Below, piece by piece: positions 25,696-34,124 of a stretch of 64,000 nt of DNA (the first letter of the stretch is position 1; the number at the start of each line of letters is the position of its first letter). This stretch comes from Spirochaetia bacterium (GTDB taxonomy: Bacteria; Spirochaetota; Leptospiria; Leptospirales; Leptonemataceae), in NCBI GenBank assembly GCA_009885105.1, contig VFLI01000002.1:34889-98888 (forward strand), given 5' to 3'. The notes below the pieces were generated by a model, which worked only from the letters and a program-made list of their open reading frames with translations, ran no database searches and was not told the DNA's origin. The translations under genes were made by a program, and so were the position numbers.

Positions 25696-27039
25696 TCAAT
25701 GATGACTGAGATGCTCCGGTCCGTTAGAAATTTCTTTTGAAATAACAAAAATAAAAATCAGACTGAGCAGCGCGTACATTCCCATAAAACCCAGAAGAGT
25801 GAACAGACTGTTTCCCGCCGACACCAGCGGTGAGGTGCCGTCCGCCGTTCTGAGAATTCCGTACACCAGCCAGGGTTGACGTCCGAGTTCCGCCGTCATC
25901 CAGCCGGCCGTATTTGCGATGTATGGCAATGGCACACAGAGCATCAGTATCCACAGCAGCCAGCCGGTTTTAAACAGCCGCTCTTTTCGCAGCAGCAGGA
26001 AAGCTATGCCCAGCACCGCAATAAAAATCGTTCCCAGCCCGACCATGATGTGGTAGCTGTAATAAAGCAGCGGAATGTTGGTCGGCCAGTCTTTGCGGTC
26101 AAATGCATCCAGGCCTTTTACTTCCGCATTCCAGCGCTGGTATGTGAGAAAACTCAGGACTCCCGGAACAGGAATGGGATTGTCGATGCGAAGTTTTTCC
26201 ATATCCGGCTGGCCGATGAGAATCATCTCCGCCGATTTTTTCGTCTCGAACAATCCTTCCATCGCCGCCAGTGTCTGAGGCTGATACTGCGCCACATTTT
26301 TTCCCTGTCCGTCGCCGGTTGGGAAAGCAAGAAGCAGGCAGGCGATAAAACCTGTGACGACACCGAGACGGACAAAAATTTTTCCGTATGTTTCATCCCG
26401 CTTTGAAAGAAGATAATACGCTCCTGTGCCTGCCATCACAAATGCTGAGGTAACAACGGCTCCGAGCATGTTGTGTAAGTACTGCCAGATCGCCCAGGGA
26501 TTGAAAAAGAGCGCGGAAAAACTGATAAGCTCCAGAGCCTGATTGGGATCGGACGCCGCCGAGACATCGATTCCGACGGGATGCTGCATCCAGGCATTGG
26601 TAATAATAATTAAGTATCCGGAAAGCCAGCTTCCCAGAAACACAAATATCGCAGAGAATAGATGCGCAACCTGGCCCAGTCGTCTTTCACCAAAAAGGAA
26701 CAATCCGAGAAATGCAGATTCGAGAAAAAAAGCAAACACACCTTCCATCGCAAGAATATGCCCGATGATGCCGCCCGCAAATACGGAAAACCTGGCCCAG
26801 TTTGTGCCAAACTGGAATTCCATGGGTATACCTGTGACGACTCCCATTGCAAAATTGACGGCAAAAATCCGCGCCCAGAATTGAGCGGCATGATTGTAAC
26901 TGAGTTTCTTGGTTCGGATGAACAGAACTTTAAGAATGACTATCAATAGCGCCAGTCCCATTGTCAGCTGTGGAAACAGATAATGGAACATAATCGTAAA
27001 GGCGAACTGAAGCCTTGCCAGGAGAAGTGCGTCTTCCAT
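25696..27039 (-). CDS. cydA: cytochrome bd oxidase subunit I
   Basis: The product (447 aa from Met 27039; the open frame reaches a TTG at 27075) opens MEDALLLARLQFAFTIMFHYLFP, with the haem b595/d histidine in FHYLFP. It continues with NFAMGVVTGIPMEFQFGTNW and a second haem histidine in QYLHNMLGA. GWMTAELGRQPWLVYG holds the haem b558 methionine and Q-loop-side region. The length is shorter than the 522-residue E. coli protein, so it belongs to the short-Q-loop group. I favour 27039 because family members begin at this point, though no strong ribosome site marks either start. It leads the cydAB transcript. Confidence 0.95.
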   Translation of the reverse strand: MEDALLLARLQFAFTIMFHYLFPQLTMGLALLIVILKVLFIRTKKLSYNHAAQFWARIFAVNFAMGVVTGIPMEFQFGTNWARFSVFAGGIIGHILAMEGVFAFFLESAFLGLFLFGERRLGQVAHLFSAIFVFLGSWLSGYLIIITNAWMQHPVGIDVSAASDPNQALELISFSALFFNPWAIWQYLHNMLGAVVTSAFVMAGTGAYYLLSKRDETYGKIFVRLGVVTGFIACLLLAFPTGDGQGKNVAQYQPQTLAAMEGLFETKKSAEMILIGQPDMEKLRIDNPIPVPGVLSFLTYQRWNAEVKGLDAFDRKDWPTNIPLLYYSYHIMVGLGTIFIAVLGIAFLLLRKERLFKTGWLLWILMLCVPLPYIANTAGWMTAELGRQPWLVYGILRTADGTSPLVSAGNSLFTLLGFMGMYALLSLIFIFVISKEISNGPEHLSHH

Positions 27040-27108
27040 AAGGATCAATCGGTTGCCGAGCATGAAAGGAGTCAAGTCGTTTCGGATCGCGGGAGGCCAA
27101 AAATCGCT

Positions 27109-28305
27109 TCAATGAATCTGAACCGGATAACGTGCGCGAAAATTCAATAGCTGCCAGCCCTGGGCCGGTATCGTGGAATGAAAATGCCAGTCATAGTAAT
27201 CCAGCTCATCATTGCCTGTCCAGCCGGGAAAATTCTTGCGCAGTTCCAATTGAAATCCATGTTCGGGTTTTATTTCGATGAGGCGCTCGAGCACATGAAA
27301 AAACTCGTGCAATACCAGCGAACTTCCCGTCAGAGATGGTCCATCCGCCGCCATACGCATGGCAGGAATCTGCATGACACCGCGCCAGACCCCCTGGCTT
27401 TCTCCGATACCGGACAATCGGCCGGCGCCGCCTTTTGAAGCCTGAAAAGTATGAGCCGGCCAGATAAAGAGAAAGGTGTCGTAGTCGGGTATTTTTAGAG
27501 CAATCTCTTTTGTATCAAATGTCAATTCTTCTATATTCAGCAGGGCCGATGTATCGCTGCTCTTCGCAAGCCGAGTGACAGGCGTTTGGATTGTTAAGAA
27601 ATCATATTCTATCGTAAGTTTTTTTTGAGACAGAGCCTCTGTATAATTCTTCAGACCCTCAACTGAGTTCCTGGTATTCTCAATATCAATTTGAGAAAGC
27701 ACACCATCAAAATTCGGCATCCCGGTGCGGATTTCGGTCAGCAGTATGACAAGGAGCCTGTGCCGGAATTCCGCCGGCCGAACGGGCAAAGCAATACTGC
27801 GGATCATAAGTTTCTGCCTCGTGGCCAGCGTTGAAAACCGTTCTGTTGAATTGACTGACACCGCTTCACGCAAATACAGTTCCGCTTCCTGGAAACGATC
27901 ATTGCCGAATTCGATATCGGCAAGGATGGAAAGTGTGCTGACCTGCTGGAGCACAGCCCAATCCTGCCGGAATCCGTGCGCGCGAGCTGTGCGAAAACTA
28001 TCAAGAGCATGCCTGTAATCCCTCATGCGCTTGTAATAATGCTGTCCCAGTCTGGCATGAAAGAAACCGTTTGCGGGCTGCAGAAGAGCGGCTCTCTGGT
28101 AGTATTGCAGAGCCCTGTCATTGCTCAATGCTTCAGCAGTTTTCAAACAATCGGAAGCTGAAGCGCAATCCTGAGCATATAATCGGCCGCCCGGGATCCA
28201 TTCGCCGCAAAAGAACAGGGCAATCAAACCGATATACAGCAGAATTTCAGCAAGCGCCGTCCTCACTGTTTCATTGGTCTCTCGTCGTGGATCCAGATCA
28301 ATCAT
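27109..28305 (-). CDS. TPR-containing putative zinc metalloprotein (HExxH)
   Basis: The 398-residue product starts at ATG 28305, overlapping the stop of the UbiB-like gene by eight bases. The upstream in-frame Met at 28350 would overlap it by 53. A membrane/signal segment (AEILLYIGLIALFFCGEWIPGG) ends in a cysteine-rich start of the mature protein (DCASASDC). Two or three TPR-like helix pairs follow (DRALQYYQRAALLQPANGFFHARLGQHYYKR). Near the C-terminus LHEFFHVLERL carries an HExxH motif, and DELDYYDWHFH offers further possible ligands. It is plausibly an extracytoplasmic metallopeptidase. I recognise no named family. Translation is coupled to the UbiB-like gene. Confidence 0.65.
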   Translation of the reverse strand: MIDLDPRRETNETVRTALAEILLYIGLIALFFCGEWIPGGRLYAQDCASASDCLKTAEALSNDRALQYYQRAALLQPANGFFHARLGQHYYKRMRDYRHALDSFRTARAHGFRQDWAVLQQVSTLSILADIEFGNDRFQEAELYLREAVSVNSTERFSTLATRQKLMIRSIALPVRPAEFRHRLLVILLTEIRTGMPNFDGVLSQIDIENTRNSVEGLKNYTEALSQKKLTIEYDFLTIQTPVTRLAKSSDTSALLNIEELTFDTKEIALKIPDYDTFLFIWPAHTFQASKGGAGRLSGIGESQGVWRGVMQIPAMRMAADGPSLTGSSLVLHEFFHVLERLIEIKPEHGFQLELRKNFPGWTGNDELDYYDWHFHSTIPAQGWQLLNFRARYPVQIH

Positions 28306-29926
28306 TGCGTTCCGGCATAGTCTGCCGGTCGGATAAATCAAGTGAATCATTTGATTCCGCTGAGTCCGCAGGCCCTTCCGGGTTCGCCGGCGCTTCTATC
28401 TGGAACTGCGAAACGGCCAGAGAAGGCGTTTCCAGTGACTTCCGCACCTGCCGGTAAAACATACCGGCCAGTTTTTTCGTTCTCTCCCAGGAAAAGGCCT
28501 CCACATCGTCCTGTGTGAAGACGGAAAATATGCGGCGGACAACGTCCTTTGCCTCTCGGAAAAATAAAAATTCCAGAGCGTGCGGTTTGATCGCCTTGAA
28601 GAAACTGAATTCTTCATCAAAGCGAATTCCTATTCCCTCCAGGGTGAGAAGGGCGCGCAGAATGAAGGTGAACTGGAAAGGAATTGTAAAAGGATATTTA
28701 TATATTATTTCAGACAATGCGTACACGATTTCGTGAAAGCGGATCCGTCCCGGTTTTTTCCCCAGATATCGGTTCAGTATCTCCTCGACGGCAGGTTGAA
28801 ATTCGACGGCATTCCGGCCCGGCCGCAGGAATCCCAGGAGCGAAAGATCCTGTGCGATTCCGTGTATGTCGCGCTCCGCGATATGAATCAGCACATCCAG
28901 AAATCGGGAACGCTGGTTCATTTCCAGGCGTCCGACCATGCCAAAGTCAAAAAAAGCCAGACGCTGGTCCTGCATTAGACGAAGATTGCCGGGATGCGGA
29001 TCGGCATGAAAAAATCCATCCTCAATCAGCTGCTTCAGATAACAGCGGGTCATCCGCTCGACAACCTCCATCGGATCGACCTTCATAGCGCGCAGGCCTT
29101 CCACATCGTTGAGTTTCACGCCTTCGATAAATTCCATCGTGATGGTTTTTCCGCCGCAGAGATCGTTGTAAATCCTGGGCACATGCACGGATCTCCAGCC
29201 TGCGAAATTCTTGCGAAACATCTCCGCATTCTTCACCTCACGCCGGTAGTCGATTTCCATGGAGAGCATGGACGCAAAATCTTCGACTGCGTCTGTCCAG
29301 TTGATGCCGAACCCGATGTCTCTTCTTCTTTCCGCAAAGCGCGCGAGAAGTCGAAGAGCGGAAAAATCTTTGCGAAGCAGACGCTGCAGTCCGGGACGCT
29401 GCACTTTCACGGCCACCCAGGTGCCCTCCGGCAGCCTGGCACGGTACACCTGACCGAGACTGGCAGAGGCGATGGGACTCGATTCAATTTCTGGAAATAC
29501 TGTCGATAATTTTTTCTTTAAATCTTTCTGGATGGTTCGCATCGCGCGTCTGTTTGAAAAAGGAGGCACCTGATCCTGCAGTTTTTCCAGTTCCATTAGA
29601 TAGGCGACAGGAACCAGATCGGGCCTGGTGGAAAGCGCCTGCCCTACCTTGATAAATGTTGGCCCCAGTTTTATCAAGGTGAGCCTGAGCGCCACAGCCC
29701 GGCGCTTCTGTTCATCCTGGATATCCGCCGGTCTTTTCCGGGCAATTCGGCGGGCAAAGAAAAGTTTGGCTCTGTTTTTGAATCCTCCGGTTCGAGAGGA
29801 CGCCAGCACCCGGTCCGTCCACAAATCCAGAGCCAGCGGCATAAAGCCCAGGATGATCACAATCAGCCGGACCAGACCCCGCAGAATTGCGGTCCAGCCG
29901 GTCTTTTTTTCATTCAATGCGGACAT
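28298..29926 (-). CDS. ABC1/UbiB-family atypical kinase
   Basis: The 542-residue protein has the family hallmark KLGPTFIKVGQALSTRPDLVP (KxGQ motif, about 90-110) and the Ala-rich nucleotide loop SASLGQVYRARL. It also shows the AVKVQRP lysine, HADPHPGNL as catalytic loop and FFDFGMVG for the metal-binding DFG. A membrane-spanning start (about 12-35) fits attachment to the inner membrane; the usual C-terminal two-helix anchor is not obvious. Members support ubiquinone or other isoprenoid-lipid synthesis through ATPase activity. Position beside cydAB hints at quinone supply to the terminal oxidase, but that is inference. I avoid the symbol ubiB because several paralogues may exist. Confidence 0.88.
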   Translation of the reverse strand: MSALNEKKTGWTAILRGLVRLIVIILGFMPLALDLWTDRVLASSRTGGFKNRAKLFFARRIARKRPADIQDEQKRRAVALRLTLIKLGPTFIKVGQALSTRPDLVPVAYLMELEKLQDQVPPFSNRRAMRTIQKDLKKKLSTVFPEIESSPIASASLGQVYRARLPEGTWVAVKVQRPGLQRLLRKDFSALRLLARFAERRRDIGFGINWTDAVEDFASMLSMEIDYRREVKNAEMFRKNFAGWRSVHVPRIYNDLCGGKTITMEFIEGVKLNDVEGLRAMKVDPMEVVERMTRCYLKQLIEDGFFHADPHPGNLRLMQDQRLAFFDFGMVGRLEMNQRSRFLDVLIHIAERDIHGIAQDLSLLGFLRPGRNAVEFQPAVEEILNRYLGKKPGRIRFHEIVYALSEIIYKYPFTIPFQFTFILRALLTLEGIGIRFDEEFSFFKAIKPHALEFLFFREAKDVVRRIFSVFTQDDVEAFSWERTKKLAGMFYRQVRKSLETPSLAVSQFQIEAPANPEGPADSAESNDSLDLSDRQTMPERND

Positions 29927-29989
29927 GCAAAGTACACTTCCGTGGGAACGAAGGAAGATGGCAAATGAAATTCAATGAAGCCGCCGCGA

Positions 29990-30289
29990 TTATATGGGAT
30001 CGAATTGGAGATTACCGCCCTGAATTCTGCCGGTGAATTTCCGCACATTCTGTTCGGAACCGTTCGCTGCCGGGGGCCTGGCTTTAAACTCAATTTCGAC
30101 AAAGCGGCGGGAACTTGACGGGGAGTTCCATAATTTTGTAATACGAACATTCTTGTAACCCAATTTTGCCAGAGCTCCCAGAGCGAGCGACCGGGCATTG
30201 CCCTTTGCGATTTTCCCAAAGAGCATGTTGGCGCCGATGAGTATAGCGACAAAAGTACAGAAGGCGAGAATATTGTAAAATGTTTGCAT
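29990..30289 (-). CDS. small membrane-anchored protein
   Basis: The 99-residue product begins MQTFYNILAFCTFVAILIGANMLFG, a single N-terminal membrane helix. It continues with a soluble domain containing an alternating strand pattern (YKNVRITKLWN; RFVEIEFKARPP; GRIQGGNLQF). AAGG is found about 12 bases before the ATG. No family is recognised. It stands 63 bases upstream of the UbiB-like gene on the same strand and could share its transcript. Confidence 0.55.
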   Translation of the reverse strand: MQTFYNILAFCTFVAILIGANMLFGKIAKGNARSLALGALAKLGYKNVRITKLWNSPSSSRRFVEIEFKARPPAANGSEQNVRKFTGRIQGGNLQFDPI

Positions 30290-30414
30290 AATCTATCTTA
30301 CCTTATATTTATTATTCATGTAGTTTGCATCTTATTTTTCAGTCAAGAGAACGAAATAGCCTTACACCCCTGCTCACAGAAAATCGCATTCGGGATTGTA
30401 GTAAGTGCAGCCGA

Positions 30415-30443
30415 CCGCGTCGATTCCCGATTCTGTGTTTTCT
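30415..30443. repeat. 29-bp direct repeat, copy A (left flank of MNT-HEPN)
   Basis: This stretch is identical to 31373-31401 over 29 bases, beginning CCGCGTCGATTCCCGATTC and ending GTTTTCT, in the same orientation. A third diverged copy lies at 33426-33471. The two perfect copies enclose the MNT-HEPN genes. The remaining 286-base gap (30290-30575) shows no coding frame. Confidence 0.8.
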
Positions 30444-30575
30444 ATCCTCATTCAGGGCACGGCATGGACATTATAATTCATGTCTCGGGTGCTATTATAA
30501 GCACCATACTGGCAATGTGTAGAATCTACGGGGAGCGCTGGCGCAAAGAGCAGCTCTCGGCTATGGTTGACGTCA

Positions 30576-30965
30576 TTATAGGTGTGCTTCCGCCCATTCA
30601 ACCACGGAGCGGGCCTGGGTTAAATATTTATCGAATTCCTGATCGTCTATATCGTCCTCAGGCGCCGGATATCTTGCTGCCACGGCAAATTGTGTAAGTT
30701 CTACGGCATCCTCTATTTTCAACGGGATATTGATTTTAGAATTTTTCAGCAATGAAATAAGCACAGCCAGATCATGAGTATATGGAAAAATAGTCGAATT
30801 TTTTACAAGTACAGCCTTGATTGCTTTTTCAGCAGCCTGTTGCAAATGAAAACATAGAAGAAGGCGCGGAATTCCAGGCAATTTTTCGATTGAGGCAAGA
30901 GCTAAATCTGCCCTGGCCAGCCTCAGCCAATCCTGAGGCGATCCTGCCCCTTTTTCATGCGGCAT
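30576..30965 (-). CDS. HEPN-domain protein
   Basis: The product is 129 residues from ATG 30965, which overlaps the end of the nucleotidyltransferase gene by 11 bases, so the two are translated together. It is a small helical HEPN domain: SPQDWLRLARADLALA, CFHLQQAAEKAIKAVLV, THDLAVL and ARYPAPEDD. The motif RX4-6H that marks RNase-active HEPN toxins is not visible here; instead it has the RYP variant. Together with the partner it resembles MNT-HEPN two-gene modules, some of which are toxin-antitoxin systems. Toxicity cannot be claimed from the sequence. Confidence 0.82.
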   Translation of the reverse strand: MPHEKGAGSPQDWLRLARADLALASIEKLPGIPRLLLCFHLQQAAEKAIKAVLVKNSTIFPYTHDLAVLISLLKNSKINIPLKIEDAVELTQFAVAARYPAPEDDIDDQEFDKYLTQARSVVEWAEAHL

Positions 30966-31272
30966 AAATTTCTTTTCCATCGCGCAAAGCGCGAAAGTAC
31001 ACCAGGCTGTAATTGTCACCGTATTTTTCCAAATCCTGCTCGGTGGCCACAATGACATCGACCGGTATGCCGTATCCTATTAAATTTTTATAAATATTTC
31101 CTGAGACTGCCCGCCTGTTTTTTCCATTCGCAATTACTACAAGAACATCAATATCACTGTCGGGCCTCATTTCTCCGCGAGCCGCGGAACCGAAGAGGAT
31201 GATTTTCTTCGTATCTGTGACAGAAAGGATTCGGTTCACCAATTCCTGCAGTTTTAGAGGGTCCGGAGACAT
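30955..31272 (-). CDS. minimal nucleotidyltransferase (MNT) protein
   Basis: The 105-residue protein carries the polymerase-beta-like signature FGSAARGE-x3-DSDIDVLVV (GS followed by D-x-D) and a third acidic residue in PVDVIVA. These are the active-site features of MNT enzymes that transfer AMP or other nucleotides to a partner protein. It sits upstream of, and overlaps, the HEPN gene. In characterised pairs the MNT neutralises the HEPN by adenylylation. The pair lies between two identical direct repeats, suggesting it was acquired as a unit. Confidence 0.85.
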   Translation of the reverse strand: MSPDPLKLQELVNRILSVTDTKKIILFGSAARGEMRPDSDIDVLVVIANGKNRRAVSGNIYKNLIGYGIPVDVIVATEQDLEKYGDNYSLVYFRALRDGKEIYAA

Positions 31273-31372
31273 GGTTCATGAATAGACGACTGCTGTCAAA
31301 AAGCAAGAAGAAAAGAAGGATGTGTTTCTGTTTACGCGCCATTCCCGCGGCGCAATTTCACTGGACAGCCGG

Positions 31373-31401
31373 CCGCGTCGATTCCCGATTCTGTGTTTTC
31401 T
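31373..31401. repeat. 29-bp direct repeat, copy B (right flank of MNT-HEPN)
   Basis: Identical to copy A at 30415-30443. The similarity to copy C extends further right than in A (TGCGGCTTCTATGGATTTTCC against the corresponding bases at 33450-33471). So B and C look like the fuller versions of the element, and A like a shorter one. Confidence 0.8.
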
Positions 31402-31475
31402 GCGGCTTCTATGGATTTTCCACCTGCTGCAGGCGCCGCGAATATCTCAATCCATGTGTGCTATATATCGTTCCG

Positions 31476-33074
31476 TCAGCGGATGCAGCGGACATCTACC
31501 GCTTTACCAAAACGAGCTGAACCAGCGCCGTAACAGGAAAGAGTCAAGGCCTCGCCCTCATCAGAGGATAGTGTGGATGACCAATAGATGTAAGCCTCCT
31601 CTGCCCACGTTTTTCTCAATCCAGCATTGCAAGCCGCATCGAACTCTTCTTTTGTTGGCAAATGCATACCCATACCCTGGCATCGTGCCGTAGCCGTATT
31701 CCAGTTCATATCTCCCTGATACGCACTCCAGCCTCCGCCGCCAGTATTCGCAGCTGGCTGCGGTCTTTGCGGCTCCGATGCCGCCTTCTTTGCCGCTTCG
31801 TCGGCGATGCGTTTGTCGTCTTCTGCTTTCTTGCGGGCTTCTTCCGCCGGGTTCACAAGAGTTATTTCGCGGCGTTCGGGCGTGTTGATGTCTTTGAGGA
31901 CTATGTCGACCTGCTGGTCTGTGTGGTCCGCAAGCGTCAGGCGGTATTTGTATTCGCCGGCTTCTGTCTTTGTTACGCCGAAAGGTGTGACACCTTCTTC
32001 CTTATCTGTAAACGTGTTGATGACTTTCGCGCCGGATGGGTTGGAGAGTATCACAATGTTTCCAGAAGGCCCGGTGATTTTTTTGTAGACAAAAAAACTG
32101 CCGACTGCCACAAGCAGCGCTGCCGCTGCGATAGCGAGTGTTTTTTTAGATATGCCGCCGCCCGCGCCTCGTTCCAGTTTGCCGAGTTTTTGTTCTTTGC
32201 GCACCTGGTCTTCCAGTTCTTCTGCGCGCGACATGGGAAGGCCGAGTTCGAGAATTTTGTTCTCCAGAAGTTTGCGGCGCTCTTCCGAAACATCGCCGTC
32301 TTTGTACGCGACACGCAGAGAGGATAGATATTCGTTTTCGCGCTCTTTGACAGAAGCTCGTGTCGGAGCCGCAGGCGCTGCGCCTCCCGTGCCGGTCAGA
32401 TGAAACAGAGCGTTCGCGAATTCCGTTGCGTTCGCATACCGGTTGGCCCGGTCCTTGGCGCAGGCTTTCTCAAGAATCACCTCCAGATCCCGGCCGATTT
32501 TGGTAAACTGCGCGTCGTTTTTGCGAACACTTTGGGCTTTTGCTATTATCGACGGCATCTTTTCGCTGATATGTTTGTTCAAAATCGACATTGGATTCGA
32601 GCCGGTGAAGGGAACCTCGCCCGTCACAAGTTCGTAGAGCATGATGCCCGTGGAATAGATGTCGCTCCGGCCGTCAATGTCCGCGTCCCCCCGGCACTGC
32701 TCGGGCGACATGTAGTTCACGGTGCCCATTGTCATGCCGGTCTGGGTTTTGACCGTGGCCGATGCTACTTTCGCAATTCCAAAATCCACAATCGCCGGAT
32801 CGTTGCTTTCGCGCAGTAAAATATTGTCCGGCTTTATATCGCGGTGTACGACGCCTTTTTGATGCGCGACTGACAGACCATTGAGCACCCTGGCCGTGGT
32901 TACTATAGCTTCTTTAACATCAAGAGCCTTGCCCGCATCGATCGTTTTTTTGATGCGGTCCGTCAGACTGCCATTGGGACAGAATTCCATGATAAAATAC
33001 GGACGTTCATCGGCCATGCCGCCCTGGCCGATCTTTTTCTCTATCTGGAATTTTGGATACAGGGCCTTCTGCAA
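31476..33074 (-). CDS. Ser/Thr kinase-PEGA-Lcl_C protein with a deleted kinase N-lobe
   Basis: The 532-residue frame reads kinase glycine loop KIGQGGMA (14-21) directly into DERPYFIMEFC, the hinge. The roughly 55-60 residues that should hold the ATP-binding lysine and helix-C glutamate are absent, without loss of frame. The C-lobe is normal: HRDIKPDN at 77-84, DFG at 97-99, SPEQ, and DIYSTGIMLYEL. One membrane helix (about 311-330), a PEGA-like beta domain (about 336-410), an Ala/Lys/Glu coiled region and a C-terminal DUF1566/Lcl-like domain (from GGWSAYQGDMNW) follow. Catalysis is unlikely. The start TTG 33074 is dubious because the same frame continues upstream through a zinc ribbon. Confidence 0.8.
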   Translation of the reverse strand: MQKALYPKFQIEKKIGQGGMADERPYFIMEFCPNGSLTDRIKKTIDAGKALDVKEAIVTTARVLNGLSVAHQKGVVHRDIKPDNILLRESNDPAIVDFGIAKVASATVKTQTGMTMGTVNYMSPEQCRGDADIDGRSDIYSTGIMLYELVTGEVPFTGSNPMSILNKHISEKMPSIIAKAQSVRKNDAQFTKIGRDLEVILEKACAKDRANRYANATEFANALFHLTGTGGAAPAAPTRASVKERENEYLSSLRVAYKDGDVSEERRKLLENKILELGLPMSRAEELEDQVRKEQKLGKLERGAGGGISKKTLAIAAAALLVAVGSFFVYKKITGPSGNIVILSNPSGAKVINTFTDKEEGVTPFGVTKTEAGEYKYRLTLADHTDQQVDIVLKDINTPERREITLVNPAEEARKKAEDDKRIADEAAKKAASEPQRPQPAANTGGGGWSAYQGDMNWNTATARCQGMGMHLPTKEEFDAACNAGLRKTWAEEAYIYWSSTLSSDEGEALTLSCYGAGSARFGKAVDVRCIR

Positions 33075-33257
33075 AACCTCAAGATCCGGATCGGCGGTGA
33101 TTTTTTTTGCGATATTCTGACCGCATTTGGCGCAGAATTTGGCGTCATCAGCGTTTTCTCGGCCGCAGTGTGGGCATGTCTTTGGGGAACCTCGACAGAA
33201 TGGATTGAGGCGTTGAAATTCGGCGCTGTGCCGGGGAAAGTCAAGAAAATAAATATT
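33075..33257 (-). pseudogene. zinc-ribbon leader of the kinase gene without a start codon
   Basis: In frame with the kinase, and just upstream of its TTG, the DNA encodes KTCPHCGRENADDAKFCAKCG, a four-cysteine zinc ribbon common at the N-terminus of such kinases. The frame is open back to a stop at 33258-33260 but holds no ATG, GTG or TTG before the ribbon. Where relatives would start M-K-x-C-P-x-C-G, this one reads S-P-K-T-C. The gene therefore seems to have lost its start as well as part of the kinase domain. Confidence 0.55.
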
Positions 33258-33425
33258 TCAGTATATCACAGGAACCTGTGAGTAAAGAAATGATCCACAG
33301 ATGTCAGAGAGAACACTGAAGCGAAGGCAGGTCACGTTTTCCTGTGCCGGTGCGCTGCCAGTTTCCTCGTTGGATTCCCCTGCTTCCGTTTGCTTATGCA
33401 CGGTAGCAGCCCGCCATCGTCCTGA

Positions 33426-33471
33426 GTCGATTTCCAATTCTGTGTCCTCTGCGGCCTCTGTGGTTTTTTCC
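33426..33471. repeat. dispersed intergenic repeat, copy C
   Basis: GTCGATTTCCAATTCTGTG and the following TCCTCTGCGGCCTCTGTGG are a diverged version of copies A and B. It lies upstream of yajQ in the 510-base gap between the kinase gene and yajQ. That gap otherwise contains the zinc-ribbon remnant, the yajQ promoter and no further gene. Confidence 0.65.
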
Positions 33472-33512
33472 TCATCTCCCCGAATCTCCCCGCCGGGCTG
33501 CGTGTAAATTAC

Positions 33513-33541
33513 TTGACACCCTGTCGTTTTACTGCTTACGT
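33513..33541 (+). promoter_or_regulatory. probable promoter of yajQ
   Basis: TTGACA (33513-33518), a 17-base spacer and TTACGT (33536-33541) form a promoter with a perfect -35 and a poor -10. Transcription would start about 40 bases before the yajQ ATG. Confidence 0.45.
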
Positions 33542-33584
33542 TGCGATGAGAGTAGTCCGGTAGACCGGCGGCAGGAGGAAAGAA

Positions 33585-34073
33585 ATGGCGGAGTTTTCCT
33601 TTGATATAGTATCAAAAGTGGATCAGCAGGAATTGAGCAACGCTCTGGATCTCACAAGAAAGGAAGTGGACAATCGATTTGATTTCAAGGGCGCAAAAGT
33701 AAAGATCGATCTGGAAAAGGACACACTGTCCCTGGAGACATCGGATGAGATGAAGATGAAACAGTTGATCGACATCATCCAGACAAAATTGAACAAGCGC
33801 AACATAAGCCTGAAGGCTTTCAAGTTCGGAAAGTTTGAGACGAACGTCAGCGGCGCCGTGAAATGCAAGACTGAAATTCAGAACGGCCTCACTTCCGATC
33901 AGGCAAAAATAATTACAAAATTAATTAAAGATTCTAAACTTAAAGTCCAGGCCCGAATCCAGGAAGACCAGGTCCGGGTAACCGGAAAAGCAAAAGATGA
34001 TCTGCAGGCAGTGCAGAAATTGGTAAGAGAGGCAGAACTAGAATTTGACGCCACATACACAAACTACAGATAG
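33585..34073 (+). CDS. yajQ: YajQ/UPF0234 nucleotide-binding protein
   Basis: The 162-residue protein matches the DUF520 family end to end: start MAEFSFDIVSKVDQQELSNAL, NRFDFKG, LKAFKFGK and the terminal A-x-QEDQVRVTGK-x-KDDLQ block. Members are compact two-domain proteins that bind nucleotides; some bind cyclic di-GMP and act with transcription factors. AGGAGG stands six bases upstream of ATG, the strongest ribosome site in this region. Length is that expected of the family. Confidence 0.93.
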   Translation: MAEFSFDIVSKVDQQELSNALDLTRKEVDNRFDFKGAKVKIDLEKDTLSLETSDEMKMKQLIDIIQTKLNKRNISLKAFKFGKFETNVSGAVKCKTEIQNGLTSDQAKIITKLIKDSKLKVQARIQEDQVRVTGKAKDDLQAVQKLVREAELEFDATYTNYR

Positions 34074-34124
34074 CGCCCCGGCTGAATCTCATTGTGATTT
34101 TTGTGTCTTTTCGCGGCTGATTGC

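Noticed and set aside
31662..32327. Plus-strand frame of 221 codons over the kinase gene
   Set aside because: Antisense to PEGA/coiled regions of the kinase; cysteine- and phenylalanine-rich translation without domain.
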